Shown here: positions 13,026 to 26,100 of the stretch, one piece after another
Layout: each line of letters starts with the position of its first letter
Position numbering within the stretch: the first letter of the stretch is position 1
NCBI GenBank assembly: GCA_907164885.2
Contig: OU015498.1
Span: forward strand, 92,978,733-93,042,732
Direction of reading: 5' to 3'
DNA length: 64,000 nucleotides
Source of the DNA: Dolomedes plantarius
Lineage: Eukaryota; Arthropoda; Arachnida; Araneae; Dolomedidae
Notes under the pieces: generated by a model
Database searches by the model: none
Told to the model about the DNA's origin: nothing
What the model saw: the letters and a program-made list of their open reading frames with translations, nothing else
Made by a program: the position numbers and the translations under genes

Positions 13026-15654
13026 GTGAGTAGCTTTTCAACTGATTCAGAATAATCTGAAGGCATCATTCGATATTGTTCTTGGGCGGTTTCAAGATTT
13101 GTAAAGTGTTTTTTTTTTTTTTTTTCCCCGATAGATTGCCTACCACTTCTGACGAAATGTTACTGCATACTCAGAATTACATTAATCAAATTTGTTGAGC
13201 AAAAAGCAATTTGCGCACAAAAACTGCCTCTGTAATGCACTTCATTCGGCTTCTATAATTAAGTCCTTTCCGAAAACAATAATCAGTTACAGTATTCGAG
13301 ACAGGCAAGAATTTCTGGATAAGTCTTGCACGTTTCTCTTAAATGCACAGCTTTATTCTTGTGCAACCAAGTACAAAGACTATATCCAAGAACTCACGTT
13401 GTGTAGGCGATATGCCAGTGGGCAAATGAACATTATTGGAAACCTGAAGCTAATGTTACTTACGCGACACTCTTCTTAAGCTAGATATAAATAGTTGGTT
13501 TGTTTGAAGTTCAAGTTGAAGGCCATTTGTTAAATCTAGAAAATATGTTGTACACTTTAGACGTTCTTGTTTTCGCATAGAATCGTACTTCTTTTTTTTC
13601 TTTTTTTAAGAACTCTCGCTTCAATTTCTAAACAGGGAACTTGAAGCTTAGGTATTATTAGTCCTTAGCTTGATACTTTGACTTGAACATCCTCAGGAGA
13701 TATTATCTGATATTTTAAGGAAGTCTAAACTGATACCAAGACGTATCAGATTTCAGATGACGACGAGATAGTTATTATTAAACCTCCAACCGCAAAACCA
13801 ACTCAAAATGCAAGATTTGTACTATGAAGGTAACGGGTCATTTCCTAATACCTCAGACACCCCCCACCTCCCATCCCCAAATGGAGAGGGTCAAGCAAAA
13901 ATCTTTGAAAAATAGTGAGTAATATTTAGTTACTCGCCATCAAAAAACTCTAAATGTGATTAAATCTTCCGTAGATTTTGGCGAAGAGAATGAATCACAC
14001 ATAATTCAACACATAATTCTTTTCTTTAACTATTGCTGAGGCCGCTGGGAATTTATATAACATCTAAATAATATATTATTCTTCAACATATGGTGCAGTA
14101 AAAGGAGGGAAAAATCTGTGGTAATAGTGAAGTCTTACACAGTCTAAACAGGTATACTGCATTTTACATTAAATATGATATTACTCAATGAGATTCCTGT
14201 ACCAATATAATAATTGTTTGAAGTATCGTGTGCCTAATAAGGTCTTAAAAATTTTTGTTGACATTTGCATAATAACTATCAAAATGACAGAGAGTATACG
14301 CTAATCTGTAAGTTACTTTCCGCAGTTTTAGAGTCAGGTCTAGTTGCAAACTCCACGCGGAAACTGTATTATAATAACAGCAAGTCTGTCGTTATAAATA
14401 GCACTACATATAAGTGGAGTCGCGAATTGAGATGTATTAAATCTGGCATCTGGCTAGATCAGAATCGCGCTTAAGAAGAATCTTTTAATGAGATTTTATT
14501 TATCACTTTTGCTGCTGTGCGAGTTCAAAATTAGTTGTATGCAGTCACGCCACACCCCCAAATCCACCGCTGCTTTCCAGATCACACCACCTTATTTATT
14601 TGCCTTTCAAATTATACAGTCGCTCGTATCGCAGACGCATTGCCCTATACCTGCTTTGCGAGTTGCAGGTGAAGGGCCTGCAGGTAGGAAGACTCCACCG
14701 CCCAGAATGAATGTTTTCGTTCGAGCGGCGGTTCTTGGAACTTTCTTGGCCCCGACGGATATGTTTTCGACGTCTCCCGCGAGCAAAAGTGGGTCAACCG
14801 GCTGGATTTCCCTGGGATTAGGTAAATAGGTTGATGGGCGAGAAATGACCGAAAGTCACTGGTGTAAGAATAGTCTGACATTGCGTATCCTGTTGTGGTC
14901 ATCTCGCCAACAGTCCCCTGTCACTCGCTTTCGCGTGACGGCTCATTATTTGAAAACGTGCTGCCAGGTGAATGGCTCTTCCAGATATATCTGGCATGAC
15001 GCCATTCTGACGTAATTAGTACTCTCCCGAGAATTACATAACGGGGATGTAGGTGATAAATGGAGGAACGTAACCATTCTCGATAATAACAAAACGGGTG
15101 TTATCTATACTTACACTGCGTTTTTCTTTTTTATCACTGGGTGTATCTGATAGAGGCATCTAGTGAAACGTTTATAGAACGTTGTAAAATGATTCGTCAT
15201 TTCAGGGCATTTACTATCTATACTTAAAACTGTGGAGCAACCACGAAGCGAAGTGTTGAAGTGGATAAAACAAAACCATGAGCCCTAAAAATCTACAGGG
15301 GAAAGAAAGCGAATTATTTTACCCCCCCCCCCAAAAAAAATTAATTAATTAATTAATTAAATAAAATCTTCTGGAAAGAGATTCTATTTGCGATAGTGCT
15401 TAGAGAATAATTTTTTTTGTTGCCCCCATCCTGTACCAATTAAATATGTACAAAATGTCATCCAAATATATTAGCAATAATAGAAATATCCTGAAGTAAC
15501 AGTCTGAATTTCCTTTAGGCTTCTTGCTTTTACGTGTATTAGAATGTACAAGATGGAAAAGCCTGTTGTAAACCAAAATGAAGAAAAATCTTAAATATAA
15601 TTAAAAAATATTTTCATCTCTGGGCAAGCGCACCATGTGGCTCACACCTATGCA

Positions 15655-15711
15655 AAATAAATAAATAAATAATAATAATAATAATAAAATAAAATAAATA
15701 TATATATATCA
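15655..15711. repeat. Compound AAAT/AAT/TA microsatellite
   Basis: Consecutive runs of (AAAT)n, (AAT)n, (AAAAT)n and (TA)n. A smaller (TTAA)n run lies at about 15339-15361. Confidence 0.9.
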
Positions 15712-15792
15712 AGCGGAATAAGGTAAAACTGATAACCTCTGAAGTGACTAAGGTGTTAGATTGTATTACTTCGTTTTCAGTTGTTTACTTCG

Positions 15793-15833
15793 TTCAGTTG
15801 TATAATTTTGCTGTGCAAAATTATACAACTGAA
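15793..15833. repeat. Perfect 19-bp inverted repeat with 3-base loop
   Basis: Bases 15793-15811 are exactly complementary to 15815-15833 with a TGT loop. The stem is AT-rich. There is no downstream T-run terminator, and it is shorter than a typical pre-miRNA, so no function is assigned. It lies about 40 bp left of the tandem duplication. Confidence 0.9.
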
Positions 15834-15874
15834 TTATACTACTTCTTTTTCTATGTATCTGTATTTTGCACAAG

Positions 15875-16350
15875 AGATTTTGGTTACTATCAGATCCGAA
15901 GAAGTTTCATTGGGAGATTTTCGCCGGGTTCAGAAAATCATTAAATTAGACAAAGATTCTTGTATGGACTATAGAATTTATTAATAGGTAATAATCTTGA
16001 GGCGTGCCCGTCATTGATCTACGGAATCTTACCCCCCCCCCTCGCCCCCCTTATTTTCCGCCCTTCTCTTCGGCCTCATCCCTTACCCATTTAACATTCG
16101 CCGAAGAGACTGCCGTAACCGCATTATATCATACTGTATCATCCTGGATATGTCCACATATGTGCGCCTTGACATTTAATTTCGAAGGGAAGCTCGGCTA
16201 ACGGATCCTCGCGCGCGTTTGACTCACTCGCTCTCTGATAGCTTTCCCGCTAAAAAAGACACATCATAATCCGCTCAGAATGTCACCGTTTGCGCAACGC
16301 GAGTTTCATTGCCCCGTTTATCCTGAAGTGCTATTGGAGTCGGTCGATCC
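15875..16350. repeat. Tandem duplication, copy A (no MITE insertions)
   Basis: This 476-bp stretch is repeated in diverged form at 16432-17240. Shared landmarks in order are TTACTATCAGATC, GTTCAGAAAATCAT, TATAGAATTTATTAATA, ACATTCGC(C/T)GAAGAG, GGGAAGCTCGGCTAACGGAT, AGAATGTCACCGTTTGCGCA and CGGTCGATCC. Copy A lacks both hAT MITEs found in copy B and so shows the pre-insertion sequence. Confidence 0.9.
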
Positions 16351-16528
16351 AACACAAACGCTGAAGTGTTAGCTTGTATTTCTGCAATTTCAGTGGTATC
16401 ATTTTGCCACCACATCTCTCCATATCTAGATGATTTTAAGTTACTATCAGATCTGATCGAGTTTGATTGGATTTTCTTCAGGTTCAGAAAATCATCAAAT
16501 TAAACAGAAAAAAGATTCTTATCGGGAA

Positions 16529-16701
16529 CAGTGGCGTACCCGCAGGATTTTATCTTGGGGGGGGGGGGGGGGGGGGGGGGGGCTGAGTTGAACGGAAAAA
16601 AATATTTATAATGCTTAATTCAATATTTATAATGCAATTTCTATTTCTTTGAAGGGGGCAATACGCAGGGTCCCTTGTCCCACCCCCTGGATGCGCCACT
16701 G
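16529..16701. mobile_element. hAT MITE 1, with empty-site confirmation
   Basis: 173 bp with ends CAGTGGCG.../...CGCCACTG, a ~27-base G-run near the left end and no reading frame. It is flanked by 8-bp repeats ATCGGGAA (16521-16528) and ATTGGGAA (16702-16709), one mismatch. Copy A of the surrounding duplication has a single unoccupied version of this site. Eight-base duplications with CA...TG ends are diagnostic of the hAT superfamily. Confidence 0.88.
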
Positions 16702-16829
16702 ATTGGGAATATAGAATTTATTAATAAGCAAAAATCCTAAAGCGTACCTATTATAGAACCAGGGAATCTTAAACCCCCTCCCCCTCCGCTCATATTTTCC
16801 CTCGTTCTCTTCGGGCCCCATCCCTTACC

Positions 16830-16973
16830 CAGTGGCGCACATAGATTTAATCTTGGGGGGGGGCGAGTAGAACGGATAAATATATTTATAATGCAAATTC
16901 AATATTCATAATGCAATTTCTATTTCTTTGGGGGGAGCAGGGCCCCTTGGCCCACCCCCTGGGTACGCCACTG
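16830..16973. mobile_element. hAT MITE 2, with empty-site confirmation
   Basis: 144 bp, clearly the same family as the element 128 bp to the left: CAGTGGCG ends, G-run, and a shared body containing AATGCAATTTCTATTTCTTT. It is flanked by perfect 8-bp duplications CCCTTACC (16822-16829 and 16974-16981), while copy A has the single uninterrupted site. Confidence 0.9.
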
Positions 16974-17239
16974 CCCTTACCTATTTAACATTCGCTGAAG
17001 AGTATGCCATAACCGTATTATATCATACTGGATACGTCCACGTATGTATGTCTTGACATTTATTTCTAAGGGAAGCTCGGCTAACGGATCCGCGCGTGTT
17101 TGACTCATTGGCTTTCTGATAGCGTTCCCGCTAAAAAAAAAGACTCATCATAATCCTCTCAGAATGTCACCGTTTGCGCAACGCACGTTTCGCTTGCCCC
17201 GCTTATCTCTGAGGTGTTGTTGTAGTTAGCCGGTCGATC

Positions 17240-17460
17240 CCTATGCAGATAGATACGCCGGCTTTTCTCGTGCAGGCGGGCGAAAATAAGGTATCTATCG
17301 ACATCTCCGCTCAGCTCACCTCCGCACGAGCAGCGCGTGGGCGTACGTCATGTCTGGATGACCCACACTTGCTTTTGCACACCGGAAGTGACATTCTCTC
17401 GAGGCTGGCAAAAATGAAGGTGGAGGACGTTTGGGGAGGAATGTCGGTTCGATAAAAGTG
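17240..17460. promoter_or_regulatory. GC-rich intronic patch, candidate regulatory DNA
   Basis: A locally GC-rich stretch directly after the tandem duplication, containing CCGGAAGT (an ETS-type core) near 17381 and TACGTCA near 17344. Open frames exist on both strands, but there is no good acceptor/donor pair to make an exon that keeps the host reading frame. Purely a candidate. Confidence 0.15.
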
Positions 17461-20400
17461 AACTGGTTCTCTTTCTCACTCACTGCCTTGTAATGCTTGA
17501 ATAGGTGTTTTTTGAGTGGCGAGATTGGAAGAAAGAGGTGAAAATCAAATAGATAACTGTCGGGTGACAACAAATAGTAAATTAAGCGTACTTTTTTTAA
17601 AAAACCACATTCTGTGCGCTCTTTTAAATATTACGTCATACGTTCGATGTGTATTAATAGTAATTATATTGGTTAAAGACTGCTGCGGGGGACTTAATTT
17701 GATTGCGGTACATTCTTACATACAATATGTATGTGAGCAAACGTAAAAATTGGAAGTATAGCGTATTTAGCCTAAGAAGCAATATGGAGGCAAAAATATA
17801 TAAATATTGGTTTAGTTAGTTTATAAAGTTATTCGGTCAGAATGAACACTATAAATATAAAATTGTAAATTAATTGAATCGGTCATTTTAAAAAGGAGTC
17901 CTCTCCATTTTTTAAAATTTTTCATGAGGAGCAAAGAATTATAACTCGCCTTCATGCGTTATTAGTTAGACTAGATTTAGTATTTATTTTAGTGTTTATA
18001 AGGTATCAATCCTGATGCAAAAATATAATTTGTTAATATTTTTTTAAACTTGGGGGAGGGGGGGGGGCAGAAAAGTGGAGATGACTCCTTTTCAAAATGC
18101 CCGATTCAATTATACATAAATTTACTTTTAAATATGACATACTATACTCCTCCAGGCTATGCCTTGCTGAAAAGCCCATAATATGGCAAAACATAGGTCT
18201 AAGCTTGAGGTGTATGTATTTTCATTTGGCACCGCCCAAGAGAGATTGCTCTTGGTGATTGATTTTGCTGTAAAATATTGATCTTTCAAAAAAGACATAT
18301 TAGTATTTTCTCTTACACTTATAGCTTCAAAATACTTACGGAATTCATGTTACCATTAATTTCGTTCATGAAATGTGCATGTATAAAATTTAATGTTACT
18401 TCTTAATGCTACGTTTGAAATTTGCTATGGAACTTTCTTTCGCGATTCTGATTATTATTTAGGAACAATATTGGTCTTTTTTACAACTAACTTTCTGCAA
18501 GAAGATCGGATTCATTACGTTTTTTTATTGTTATTATTACTTTTTTTATTATTATTTATTAGTATTATTATTATTATTATATATCATCTGTACGTGGTGG
18601 GCTTCAAGTATCTGAACAGTTTCTTGATTATCCCATTGTATGGAGATGAGAGAATGTTGACACAATTTACTTACTTATGATTATTCCGAAATACATTCTT
18701 TTACCAAACATAGTCTTCCTACCTACACCTAAATTGGTTATCTGTCCAAAGTGCATCGTTTTTTTTTTATTAAAGAGGAACTCATTAATTCTTTATAAAG
18801 TCTACTTTATATTTCCTGTGGGCATTTCAAGTTTGTTCAACCTAGAGATACAATCTGCAGACTGTTGCAATATTTGCCATACAGGTTTTTTTTAAACTAA
18901 TTAATTTTTTGTCTATTGTTAATGTGAAAATAATATTCCTTTAGTGTGTATAGTCAATAGGTTTGCATACTGGTAAAGGTTATTTTCATACATAAGTATT
19001 TAGAAATATGTTATCAGAAACTCATTTTAATATTCTTAACTTGGACCCAAGAAATTGCCAATACGTGGGGACTCCCCCCTCCGTCCATCTTAGATCAGAA
19101 TTCATTTCATTTGTACCTGTTTTTCTGTAAGGCTTAATACGACATGTTTTTTTTTTCTTCTTAAATTAGATATGTACTGATTTGGGCATTGCACTGGATA
19201 TTCTTGATTTATGTCGTCTATTTTTGACTATGACCATCCTCAAACTAGCGTATTTTTACAAATTGCGTGAGTGAATCGAAACTACGGAATTCTTCAATAG
19301 AGCCATTTTAAAACCAGGCTGAATTTCGGAGTGTTTCATAACCCCTGCTGTTTTACCATTTCAAATAAGCCTGTCTTCCGAATTTAACATGTCTTGTTTG
19401 AACAGGAATAGATTTGTTTGATGCGTACTGGAGAGTTTCATTGACTAGTCGGAGATATCTTTTGTGGTATGCAACGGAATGTCGAAAGAGAAGACATGGT
19501 ATCTGTTTAGAAAACATTGGAATATTTGTCAAAATTTCTTACTGGGTATATCAAAAGTAACCTTTTTCATTTCCCTCCCAGCTGAATGATATGTATACCC
19601 ACAGTGTGCTTGATCTTAACTCTAGGAAAACGAGATTTTCGCAGTTTCAGAGGCATTCATGATCTAATGACCATGTTTCCTGTGCAAAAAAAATGATCCA
19701 TCCACTGATTCTCCTCAGATGGGCGTGTTTTATTCAGCAGTCGCCTTTCATCTCTTCAAATGCTGTAATTGATTTGAATATGGCCCAAACTGACTAATCT
19801 GCGGTGATATCCGAAACATTGGCGTCTAATCGTCTTTACCTTTTTCGCTTTAGTTACTTTCCTTTCACGCAACATCCTCTTGAGACTTGTGTGGCACGTG
19901 GCAAAACCACCCATTTTTTTACAAGCCCTGTGCGGTCAATAATTCCAGATGCCTTAGGACCGGTTTTTTTATGTCAGAAAATGTTTGCCACGTAAGGGGA
20001 GGACTCACTCTTTATGTATTTCCCGCGCTTTTTTTAGAGGACGAGATGTGGTTTGAATCCGGCAGGTCGAATTTTGTCGATAAATTCAGTGTTCCGCACC
20101 TGACGCATTAGTATATATAGATTTTCGGGAATATTATGCATTTTGTATTTCATTCACCGCGTGCATCAGTACTAAATGGAAACAAATCAGGTTTGCTTCC
20201 GAAATGTGGTTTTTATACATACATCCGAAATATCCGAGGTTAAAAACATTTAGTAAACAGTCCTATAAAAAGATATTCAGTTCTCCCTACCATTACGTTT
20301 GGTTTTTTTAACATCATTACTTTTCTTTTTGTTTGGTGTTGATGAAGTTGGTGAAAATGATGTAAAATTGATAGCTTCTTGAGGAGAGTGGGAGGGTCAT

Positions 20401-22929
20401 GTAGAATTCCAACACTCCAAAAGAGAATCTTTGTGAAATGATTTCGCTACTAAAAATCATCTTTAAGCAGCATTAAGTCCTGACCTATTCACAGTGTATT
20501 ATAGTTATCTGTTAAAGAGAAAATCCTTAATTCTTCATCTTAAACGTCTATTTAGTGCTTAATATCTATATACATTCACCATTTGCCCAGTTACTGTCGA
20601 GGCTAGAGTTACCTCCGCATTTTCCCCCCGCATGCATCGCTGAAAAGACATGAAATTTATTTCATTTTATAAAAATAGCACGCTAATTTTAAGAATTAAA
20701 TCATAATTTTTTATCTCGGTAAATAGGAGGTAATTTAAATTGATTAGCCGAGTTTGACATGACAGGCTGAAGAATCTAACTTTTCTTCTTGCTGAAATTA
20801 TCCGGAACTCATTAACGATCTGATAAAATTAAATAAAGTTACGGTTGTAGGCTGAAGAGCTTGAAAGTACAGATTCCTTGCTTCGATGCAACATATATGA
20901 AATTTCAAATACATGGTAACATTTGGATCTTTATATATCCGATTATTGTTTTCCTGGGCAATCTTTTTCTGCTTATGTTTTCTAAGGTTTTAACATTTAT
21001 TTTCAAAATTAATGCGTTATTGCTCTTATTTTAGAGTCTTAACTTCGACCGGCAAAATCACACGAGAATGCTCTTGATTACTGACCACATCAAATAGCGT
21101 TTTAATGAACAATGCATATATATATAAATGAAAAAAGAAACAAACGAAAAAACACATTCCTTTTGTTTATCTAAAACGTTTTTCCACTCTTCAAGCCGAA
21201 GCAGGGATGCATGAATAGCTTAAGAGCAATGCAAATGCCGACAATGGTGCAATCCCATTTGCTCCTTTTTCTTATACTCCACTTTGGGCACTGATAATGT
21301 GTACACTGCCCAAAGTAAATCGAAGTATGGGAAGCAACAAATTTTATAAGAGTCACCAATACTAAAGTTTTAGTCCTATGTTAATTGGGTAAACCAGAGG
21401 AGAACCTAGCCACCCCCCCAAAAAAAATTATTGTCAATAGTTTGATTTTAAGTCAATCTAAAAACAAATTCTTGTTTCTTAAGGTTCCGTTCAACAAAAA
21501 TGGTGATAGTAATGACTTGTGGATGCCTATATCCATGATAACTGCTTGAAGATAGAGGGGTTTTGTTGTTGAGTCGTCAGAAAGACTGTTTCTAGTTTCA
21601 TCAAGGCTATCCATGGGCGATTCTCGTACTTCCGCACAACCGCCTCTGTCATGTAATACCAACTATCCGCCTCATCCAAAATTAGCCAACCCTTGCCCCT
21701 AAACTATCGTTTTGATACCTCCATTCGCATTGCAACTACAAGCTGTCATATGAGGCATCCACTGTTCGAAAAAACTCCCTGAAAAAAAGGACCATTTCCG
21801 CCACCTTTGCGCCAGAGCGTCTCTCGGCAAAACCGCAGAAATAAGCCGGAGAAACAAAATAAATGACAGACAGGTGGGGAACTTAGTTTCGAAAAAGAAA
21901 AGAAAAACTTTCATCAAGGGTGTATCGTACAAACGTGTCTCAAAATCTGCCCCGAACTGCGGTTGGTAGCTTGGTGCAAACCCTGTTGTGATCTAAAAAG
22001 AGATACATAATGATGCAAAGGCGCCTGCCTGGTTCACGTTTGACTCACTGAAGAGTTGTGTTCAGAGGAATCAATTTTCTGGGGTGTTTACTAGGTTGCG
22101 TTTCATGGCCCAACTCTCTCCTCTTGCCATCAAGAGTTTTAGCCTTAGCCTTCTGACCTTACTTTGCTTCTTGAAACTGCAGGTTAATCTCATTTCAATC
22201 CCTAGCTGGGCGTTTGCTGAAAACAGTTTTATTGTTGATGGTAAATTGCATAACTAGAGGAAATATCAGTAATTTTTATTGTGTAGTGCTATTATTACCA
22301 CAGGCCGGACATTCGCCATTGCGGTTGGAATCCGTATCAATAATTATAAAAAGTGATTAATAGGGACCTTACGAATTCAGTTGTGATTTTGCACGCCAGC
22401 GCATCGTTTTTACAGCAATACTTGCTTATTTTCTCCTAAAGCTGAAATTCAAATATGACACAACTTATCTTCAAATTCCTCTTATTAAACTTCGTTATAC
22501 GGTTCTAAAGCTTTTATACGTTTTGCTCGCTATCCATATTAATGGCGGAATAAAAGGGAGTCAAACAGTATGTGCTTAACTCCATATAACTTACAGATAA
22601 TCTCATTATATAGATGTACTGGTATATACTTTTGTTATTCATTTCACTATTTATTTAAAGTAGTTCAACATACAAGAATAATGTTTGCGGTTTAGTGACT
22701 GTTGCATATCCCCACGACGTCAAATGGTTTAAAGATTACACTATGACAGAAAAATTCTGCTTCTAAACATACTGAGAACGAATCATGTTTCAGGATCTCG
22801 ATCAGGATTCTGTTAAAGGCAGTCACCACTTAGTGATATACAGAGGGTCATACATATCAAAACAATGAAATCTTATAACTTGAAAAATTTACCTGTATCC
22901 TTTTCCTGCATGTAAAAGAATATAGATTT

Positions 22930-23144
22930 TGTTACGTCATATAACCCTTTAGTGTCATGCGATGCATCCGTGTGCCCTCTAGCGGCAATATGTAAAAGGA
23001 AGTAGAAGTACGAAAGCGCCGCTTGACAGCGGTCGACAGCTACTCTGCCTCCCGTTAGCGGAGAAATAAAAATAAAGTTAATTTTGCAGCAATCAATGCT
23101 GTTGGTCCGTCAGCTTATTTAAGCACGAAATTATAATCTAAACA
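22930..23144 (+). repeat. 5' LTR of BEL/Pao element
   Basis: 215 bp beginning TGTTACGTCATATAACCC and ending CTAAACA. It contains tandem AATAAA-type signals (AAATAAAAATAAAG) about 80 bp before its end, which would serve as the poly(A) signal when in the 3' copy. Identical to 28592-28806. Confidence 0.96.
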
Positions 23145-23147
23145 TTG

Positions 23148-23164
23148 TGGTCCTACCGAGGACG
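23148..23164 (+). other. Primer-binding site of BEL/Pao element
   Basis: TGGTCCTACCGAGGACG starts three bases after the LTR end. A TGG start, complementary to the CCA tail of a tRNA, close after the LTR is the usual arrangement. The priming tRNA was not identified. Confidence 0.55.
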
Positions 23165-23179
23165 GAGACGAAACCAGCC

Positions 23180-26100
23180 ATGGATATAAAAGAAAAATCA
23201 TCTCCCACTTTGAAGGATTTAAATAGGATTCGTGGGAGGATAAAAACAAAATTTACTCATATGCATAAGTTTATCGAAATGTATGATTCAACTAAAGAAG
23301 AAAAAGAGCAAGAAATAGTGTTGGAACAAAAGTTAAGTAATTTATATCAAATAAAAGAAGAAATTAACAGGCTATTTAGTGACTATTCAGAGGTGGAAGA
23401 AGCCGATGAAGAAACCTTGTCGAAAGCCGACACAGAATTGCTTGAAATGGACGAAGAACGAGATAATTTAGAGGTAAATGTCAAATGCTTACTTTCTAAA
23501 CTTAAATCTGATGTATCTGAATCCCAGTCAACAAAAGCTGGGCAAAATATAAACTTTAAATCTGTCATGAATCAGTTAGAATTTAACACTAAATTACCGG
23601 AAATTCCTTTGCCATTTTTCAGTGGCCAAATCGAACAGTTTACGAACTTTAAAACTCAATTTGTTAGTTTGATAACAAACAATAAAGGTTTATCTGAAGA
23701 ACAAAAATTATTCTACCTGAAGGCCGCCTTACGTGGTGAAGCCAAATTTATTGAAACAAGTGATGATACTTTTGAGTCGTTATTTGCTGCTTTAGACCTG
23801 AGATATGATAACAGACGGGCGGTTGTTGACATACACATCCAGTCTATTCTCAAAATAGAAAAATTAAATGTTGAGTCATCAAAGGGTTTAAGATTAATTA
23901 CAGATACAGTAAATAAAAGCTTAAGAGCCTTAAAGGTTCTAAAATTAGAGTGTAACGAGCTTACGAATGCAATATTTGTAAATATAATTTCACAAAAATT
24001 AGATAAAGAAACAAGAAAGGCATATGAAATGTCTCTTACGTCAAAGGAAATTCCATCGCTTGAAGAACTACTTCAGTTTTTACATGCAAGATCTCTCGTT
24101 TTAGATCAGATCTACAAACCCCCAACCACAACTAAATTTCGTCAGGCTACAACAAGCAAAATGAACAATTTACTTGTTAATCAAAATAAACAAAAAAGTT
24201 ATGTCAAACCCTGCGTTTTGTGTAACATAGAACATCCGTTATACCGATGTTCGAAATTTTTGAATATGAGTGTTCCTAAACGAATAGAAATATTAAATGA
24301 AAACAAATTGTGTAAAAATTGTTTAAAGATTCATAATGCACCCTGTAAATCAACGTTTGTCTGCAGAATTTGTAAAAAATCAGGTCACAATTCTCTAGTT
24401 CATGTTCCATCGGAATCGAAACTACCGCTTTCGAACTGTGAAAGTAGTTCTCATGTGGATGAATTATTGCCTTCGGATACGAGGCTGGCGCCAGATGCCC
24501 CACATGTTATGCAATCGTCTCTAGCCGCGAATTCCAAACATTGTGCGTTGCTCTGCACAGTCAGCTTATATATTGAAAACAAATTTGGAGAAAAAATAAA
24601 AGTAAAAGGGATTTTGGATAGTGGTTCCAGTATATCCATCATGACCTCGGAAACAGCTGAATCATTAGGATTGAATAAACAAAAAGTTAACACAGCGATT
24701 TCGGGAATAAATTGTGGTGAATGCTTTGTAAAAAATAAAACCACAGCAAAAATATCTAATGAAGAGGGTGATTTTAGCCGAATTTTATCATTTTTTATTT
24801 TGCCTCGTATTACTGGGTTAACGCCTACTCAACGAATTGATATATCCAATATTTATTTTCCGAATGAAATAAGACTTGCTGATGTGGATTTCAATGTCCC
24901 TTCCAGAATCAGTGTATTGTTGGGATGTGAATTGTTTTTTGATTTGTTAAAGGCAGAAAAATTCAGATCGTATGACGGTTCATTATTATTGCAAAACAGT
25001 GTTTTCGGATATCTAGTTACAGGGTCGATCAAAAATACAGATTCTTATTATTTTTCTGGTCTAATCTCAGAACCTGAAAATTTAGATGAGGTTGTAAAAC
25101 ATTTCTTTGAATTAGAGTCCTTTCGGGGAGATCGTATAGGAAATTCAGATGACTCAAAAACATTTGAAAAACAGTACTGTGAAGAACATTTTAGTTCTAC
25201 AGTTAAAAGAGATGAAACAGGAAGGTACATTGTGAGATTACCAATTATTAAAGAAAAATTGCACACTTTAGGGGATTCTAGAGAAATCGCAGAAAGGCGT
25301 TTAAACTTACTTTGGAAAAAATTAGATAAAAATAAGACAATGGGCACATTATATAAAGCTTTTATGGAGGAATATGTTTCTCTTGGCCATATGGAAAGAG
25401 TGATCAATGATAAGTGTCCTAAGGAAACCTATTATATTCCACACCACGCTGTCTTTCGCCCAGAAAGCACATCAACACCACTTCGCGTCGTGTTTGACGC
25501 TTCATCAAAATCAAGCAGTGGAATTTCTCTGAATTCCATATTGCTGAATGGTGGGACAGTACAACAAGAATTATTTTCTATAATAGCGAGATTCCGTACT
25601 TATAAATATGCATTCAGTGCGGACATAAAAAAGATGTACAGACAGATTCTTGTAGATGACAGGGATAGAAATTTACAAATGATAGTGTGGAAACCAACTC
25701 TTTGTGCTCCAGTGGAGACATACAGACTTAAAACTGTTACGTATGGTACAGCTTGTGCTCCGTTTCTAGCGACAAGAACTCTAAAAGCACTGGCTGAAGA
25801 TGAACAAAATTATTCCAAGGCGTCCTTAGCACTAATCAATGATACCTATGTAGATGACATTTTGTCGGGATCAGATAGTTTAGAAGAAGCAAAGGACTTG
25901 CAAATTCAGTTAGCTCAAATTCTATCTAAAGAAGGTATGGAACTACACAAGTGGGTGTCTAATAACTCTGACTTATTAAATGACAACAAAATTGAAGAAT
26001 ATGCATTTTCATCAGACTTGCCCACTGTTAAAACACTTGGCATGCTGTGGCAACCCATGTCTGACAATTTCAAATTTAGAGTCGCAGTACAACATTCAGA

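Larger units (their letters stand above)
16432..17240. repeat. Tandem duplication, copy B (carries two hAT MITEs)
   Basis: Second copy of the block at 15875-16350. Removing the MITEs at 16529-16701 and 16830-16973 plus one copy of each 8-bp target duplication leaves 476 bases, the same length as copy A. The copies are diverged by many substitutions and small indels, so the duplication is old. Confidence 0.9.

Noticed and set aside
12727..13069. Minus-strand and alternative-frame open readings over the first exon
   Set aside because: Shadows of the GC-rich exon 12804-13025; only the plus frame agrees with splice sites and phase.
20040..20080. tRNA B-box-like GGTTTGAATCC
   Set aside because: No A box at suitable distance and no repeat boundaries; single motif by chance.
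23147..23179. Extension of the BEL polyprotein to a GTG at 23147
   Set aside because: This overlaps the primer-binding site, and eukaryotic translation would begin at the ATG at 23180.
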